Shown here in pieces: positions 62,170 through 64,000 of a stretch of 64,000 nucleotides of DNA. Every line of letters starts with the position of its first letter. Within the stretch, counting starts at the first letter, position 1. Below the pieces are notes generated by a model. The model saw nothing but the letters and a program-made list of their open reading frames with translations, was not told the origin of the DNA and ran no database searches. The DNA is from Todiramphus chloris collaris (taxonomy: Eukaryota > Chordata > Aves > Coraciiformes > Alcedinidae), in NCBI GenBank assembly GCA_025345505.1, contig JANVCC010000021.1, forward strand, positions 31,067,365-31,131,364, written 5' to 3'. A program made the position numbers and the translations under genes.

Positions 62170-62272
62170 AAAAAAAAAAAAAAAAATGCATTAAAAAGGG
62201 AAAAGGGCCAAGGAACCTTAAAAAAAAAAAAAATTTTAAAATTTATTGAAAATATATTTTTTTTTTTTTTAA
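62170..62272. repeat. A runs and T run forming an imperfect inverted arrangement
   Basis: Two A runs (about 62170-62186 and 62220-62233) followed by a T14 run (about 62258-62271), which could pair as a long A-T hairpin. Confidence 0.75.
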
Positions 62273-64000
62273 GGGCACATAAATATTTTAATATTTACAC
62301 TAGTCAGCCTTGAATAATTTTTGAGTTTATTCATCTGTGTTTGATTGCCTGATGGGATTTTTAAGATTAATAGTTCAAACATGAAGAGAAACTTCTAAGA
62401 AGAGATAATTTTTTAAAAAATGAGAAAATATGTTATCCCTTTGTTTCTTATCAAAATAAATTCTTTTTCCCTTATAATTAATACATGTATTTTAAGTATT
62501 TTTATGTACCCTGAGAGTTTGGTGGGTGTAGGAAAATTTGATTTCATTTTTAATGTTCACAGTAACTATTATCCAGGCCACCAGTTTTGGAAATATACAG
62601 AATAACTTTAACCAGTTGTCTGATCCTGGAATATTCTTCTGGAATTTCTACTTTTAAATTCTCTCTGACTTTATGTGTATATGCACTTATCTATAGGCTC
62701 TATATGTAAATATATATGTTATATGTTCTGTATGTATGTTAACTGAAGCATTCCCTGTGTCTAGAAGTACATAGTTTTAAGTAGACTATGCACAGGCAAG
62801 TAAAATCTGATTACACCTATATTCAATATCACTAAAACTTGCTAGGGTGGGTTCAATATTATTTATTGATCATTTCTTTTGCTGACAGGGTGTGGGAAAA
62901 AAAAAAAAAAAAGCAAATTAGACAATCAATTTATCCTTCTTTGAAAATTATATCAGCAATAAAGGGGTGATGTGTTATTTTGAGAGGAGGAATTCTACCT
63001 TAACCAGCAACAGCTGATCAATGAGCATTATGATATATGTGAGTAACAATAACTTTTTTGTTTCACAATATTACTTTTTCTTCGTTTGCTCTCCCCCTTT
63101 CAGTTACCTTTTTTTTCAGATGCAGTGGTAACTGCTACAAACTGTGCAGCTGCATATTGTGAAAGCAGTGGACCTGAATCATATGTGTTCAGCATATTGC
63201 TTACAACAAGCAGTTTCTTTAGGAGACACAGGAGTGATTTTTCCCAGTTGATAGCTAAGGATTGTGCTGATCAAATCTATATATTCAGTGGGATTGAGAC
63301 CATAAATTTCAAAATTGACAGCACTTTCTTGTTACAAGAGTTAAGAATATATTCAAACCCACTTAATGTCATGTTAGATTTCTCTCAGCATTTTTTGACA
63401 TTATCTGAGATATCCCCATGTAAACTGACATTTCCCCAATAACTGATATCTCCAAAGATGACGAGGAAGAATGTTTTATGTTTTACAGTTTTCTAAACAT
63501 AAATATATTAAGTCCTTGCCCCATCCTGCCCATGATTTGTTGCGCAAACAATATGATATCAATGAAAGCATAAAAAGAAAATGTAGTTAACTAAAATTTG
63601 TAATGTAAAGTTAATTGAAAACTGGAAAACCTGGCAACATTGTGTACAATAACTGATGCTTACAGATGTTTGAAGTAGAAAATCTGTTTAAATTATTGGG
63701 GAATCTTGTATCTTATTTACAAAGACATTTTCATTTGGCTTTTAGTTCTGTGTGCAAAATTTGTGTTAAAAAATTTGGTTGCATACAGCTAGTCCTATGA
63801 AAGACATATCTTAAAACTGCAAATACATTTATTCTGTAAACATCTGAAATAAGCACACATGAAATATGCATATGGAAAATTTTTGATTCTATGAACCTCA
63901 ATCAGTGATCAAGTAACTTTTCAAACCAAACTGAAGACACATCTTTTCAGAAGCTGACACTAAAAGAGCAATGGATTAAAGTGAGTCAATGTTATAGATT

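Larger units (their letters stand above)
58736..64000. other. AT-rich interval, no gene seen
   Basis: Contains homopolymers (T21 at 58919-58939, A and T runs at 62170-62272, A17 near 62895). A 118-codon plus-strand frame at 63086-63442 has no recognisable domain and is discussed as a finding. No transposon recognised. Confidence 0.45.

Overview
This window is bird nuclear DNA with no supported host gene. The bird assignment rests on many CR1 LINE fragments, several ending in the 8-bp 3' repeat typical of avian CR1, and on LTRs with TGTCCTGGTTT-type ends as in avian ERVL-class elements. Outside the transposons the DNA is AT-rich and full of stops. No exon chain, CpG island, tRNA or rRNA could be supported, so the window is most likely intergenic or inside a very long intron. 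Host-like open frames are short and resemble no family I recognise.

Layout. 1-380: old CR1 running off the left edge (minus). 2.2-2.9 kb: CR1 (minus). 9.25-9.48 kb: older CR1 tail (minus). 11.5-12.3 kb: CR1 (minus). 15.5-15.96 kb: very diverged relic resembling amniote-age CR1/L3-like LINEs. 16-26.7 kb: AT-rich single-copy-looking DNA. 26.8-29.2 kb: two LTRs and a scrap of CR1 tail. 32.3-33.3 kb: CR1 (plus), followed 160 bp later by a 5'-truncated ERVL-like provirus (33.45-36.0 kb). 36-42.5 kb: AT-rich DNA with the best candidate conserved noncoding element. 42.5-45.6 kb: possible 1.2-kb LTR, an inactive CR1 and a truncated LTR. 47.5-48.2 kb: unclassified GC-richer block. 52.6-53.7 kb: CR1 (minus). 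56.5-58.7 kb: solo LTR with a perfect 5-bp target duplication, then two CR1 pieces in opposite orientation, both internally deleted. 58.7-64 kb: nothing assigned.

Every mobile element seen is inactive. The CR1 copies are 5'-truncated, frameshifted or internally deleted, and the three that keep the reverse transcriptase catalytic box each carry a different substitution in it. The ERVL-like pol carries twelve in-frame stops, at least two frameshifts, a lost RNase H aspartate and an apparently deleted integrase zinc domain. No operon-like or cooperating gene system is present, and I did not find an undescribed system. The items most worth checking are the candidate conserved noncoding elements, the ancient LINE relic, the rearranged CR1 copies and the three-copy LTR family. 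Element identities were assigned by recognition of sequence and protein patterns, without a database search.
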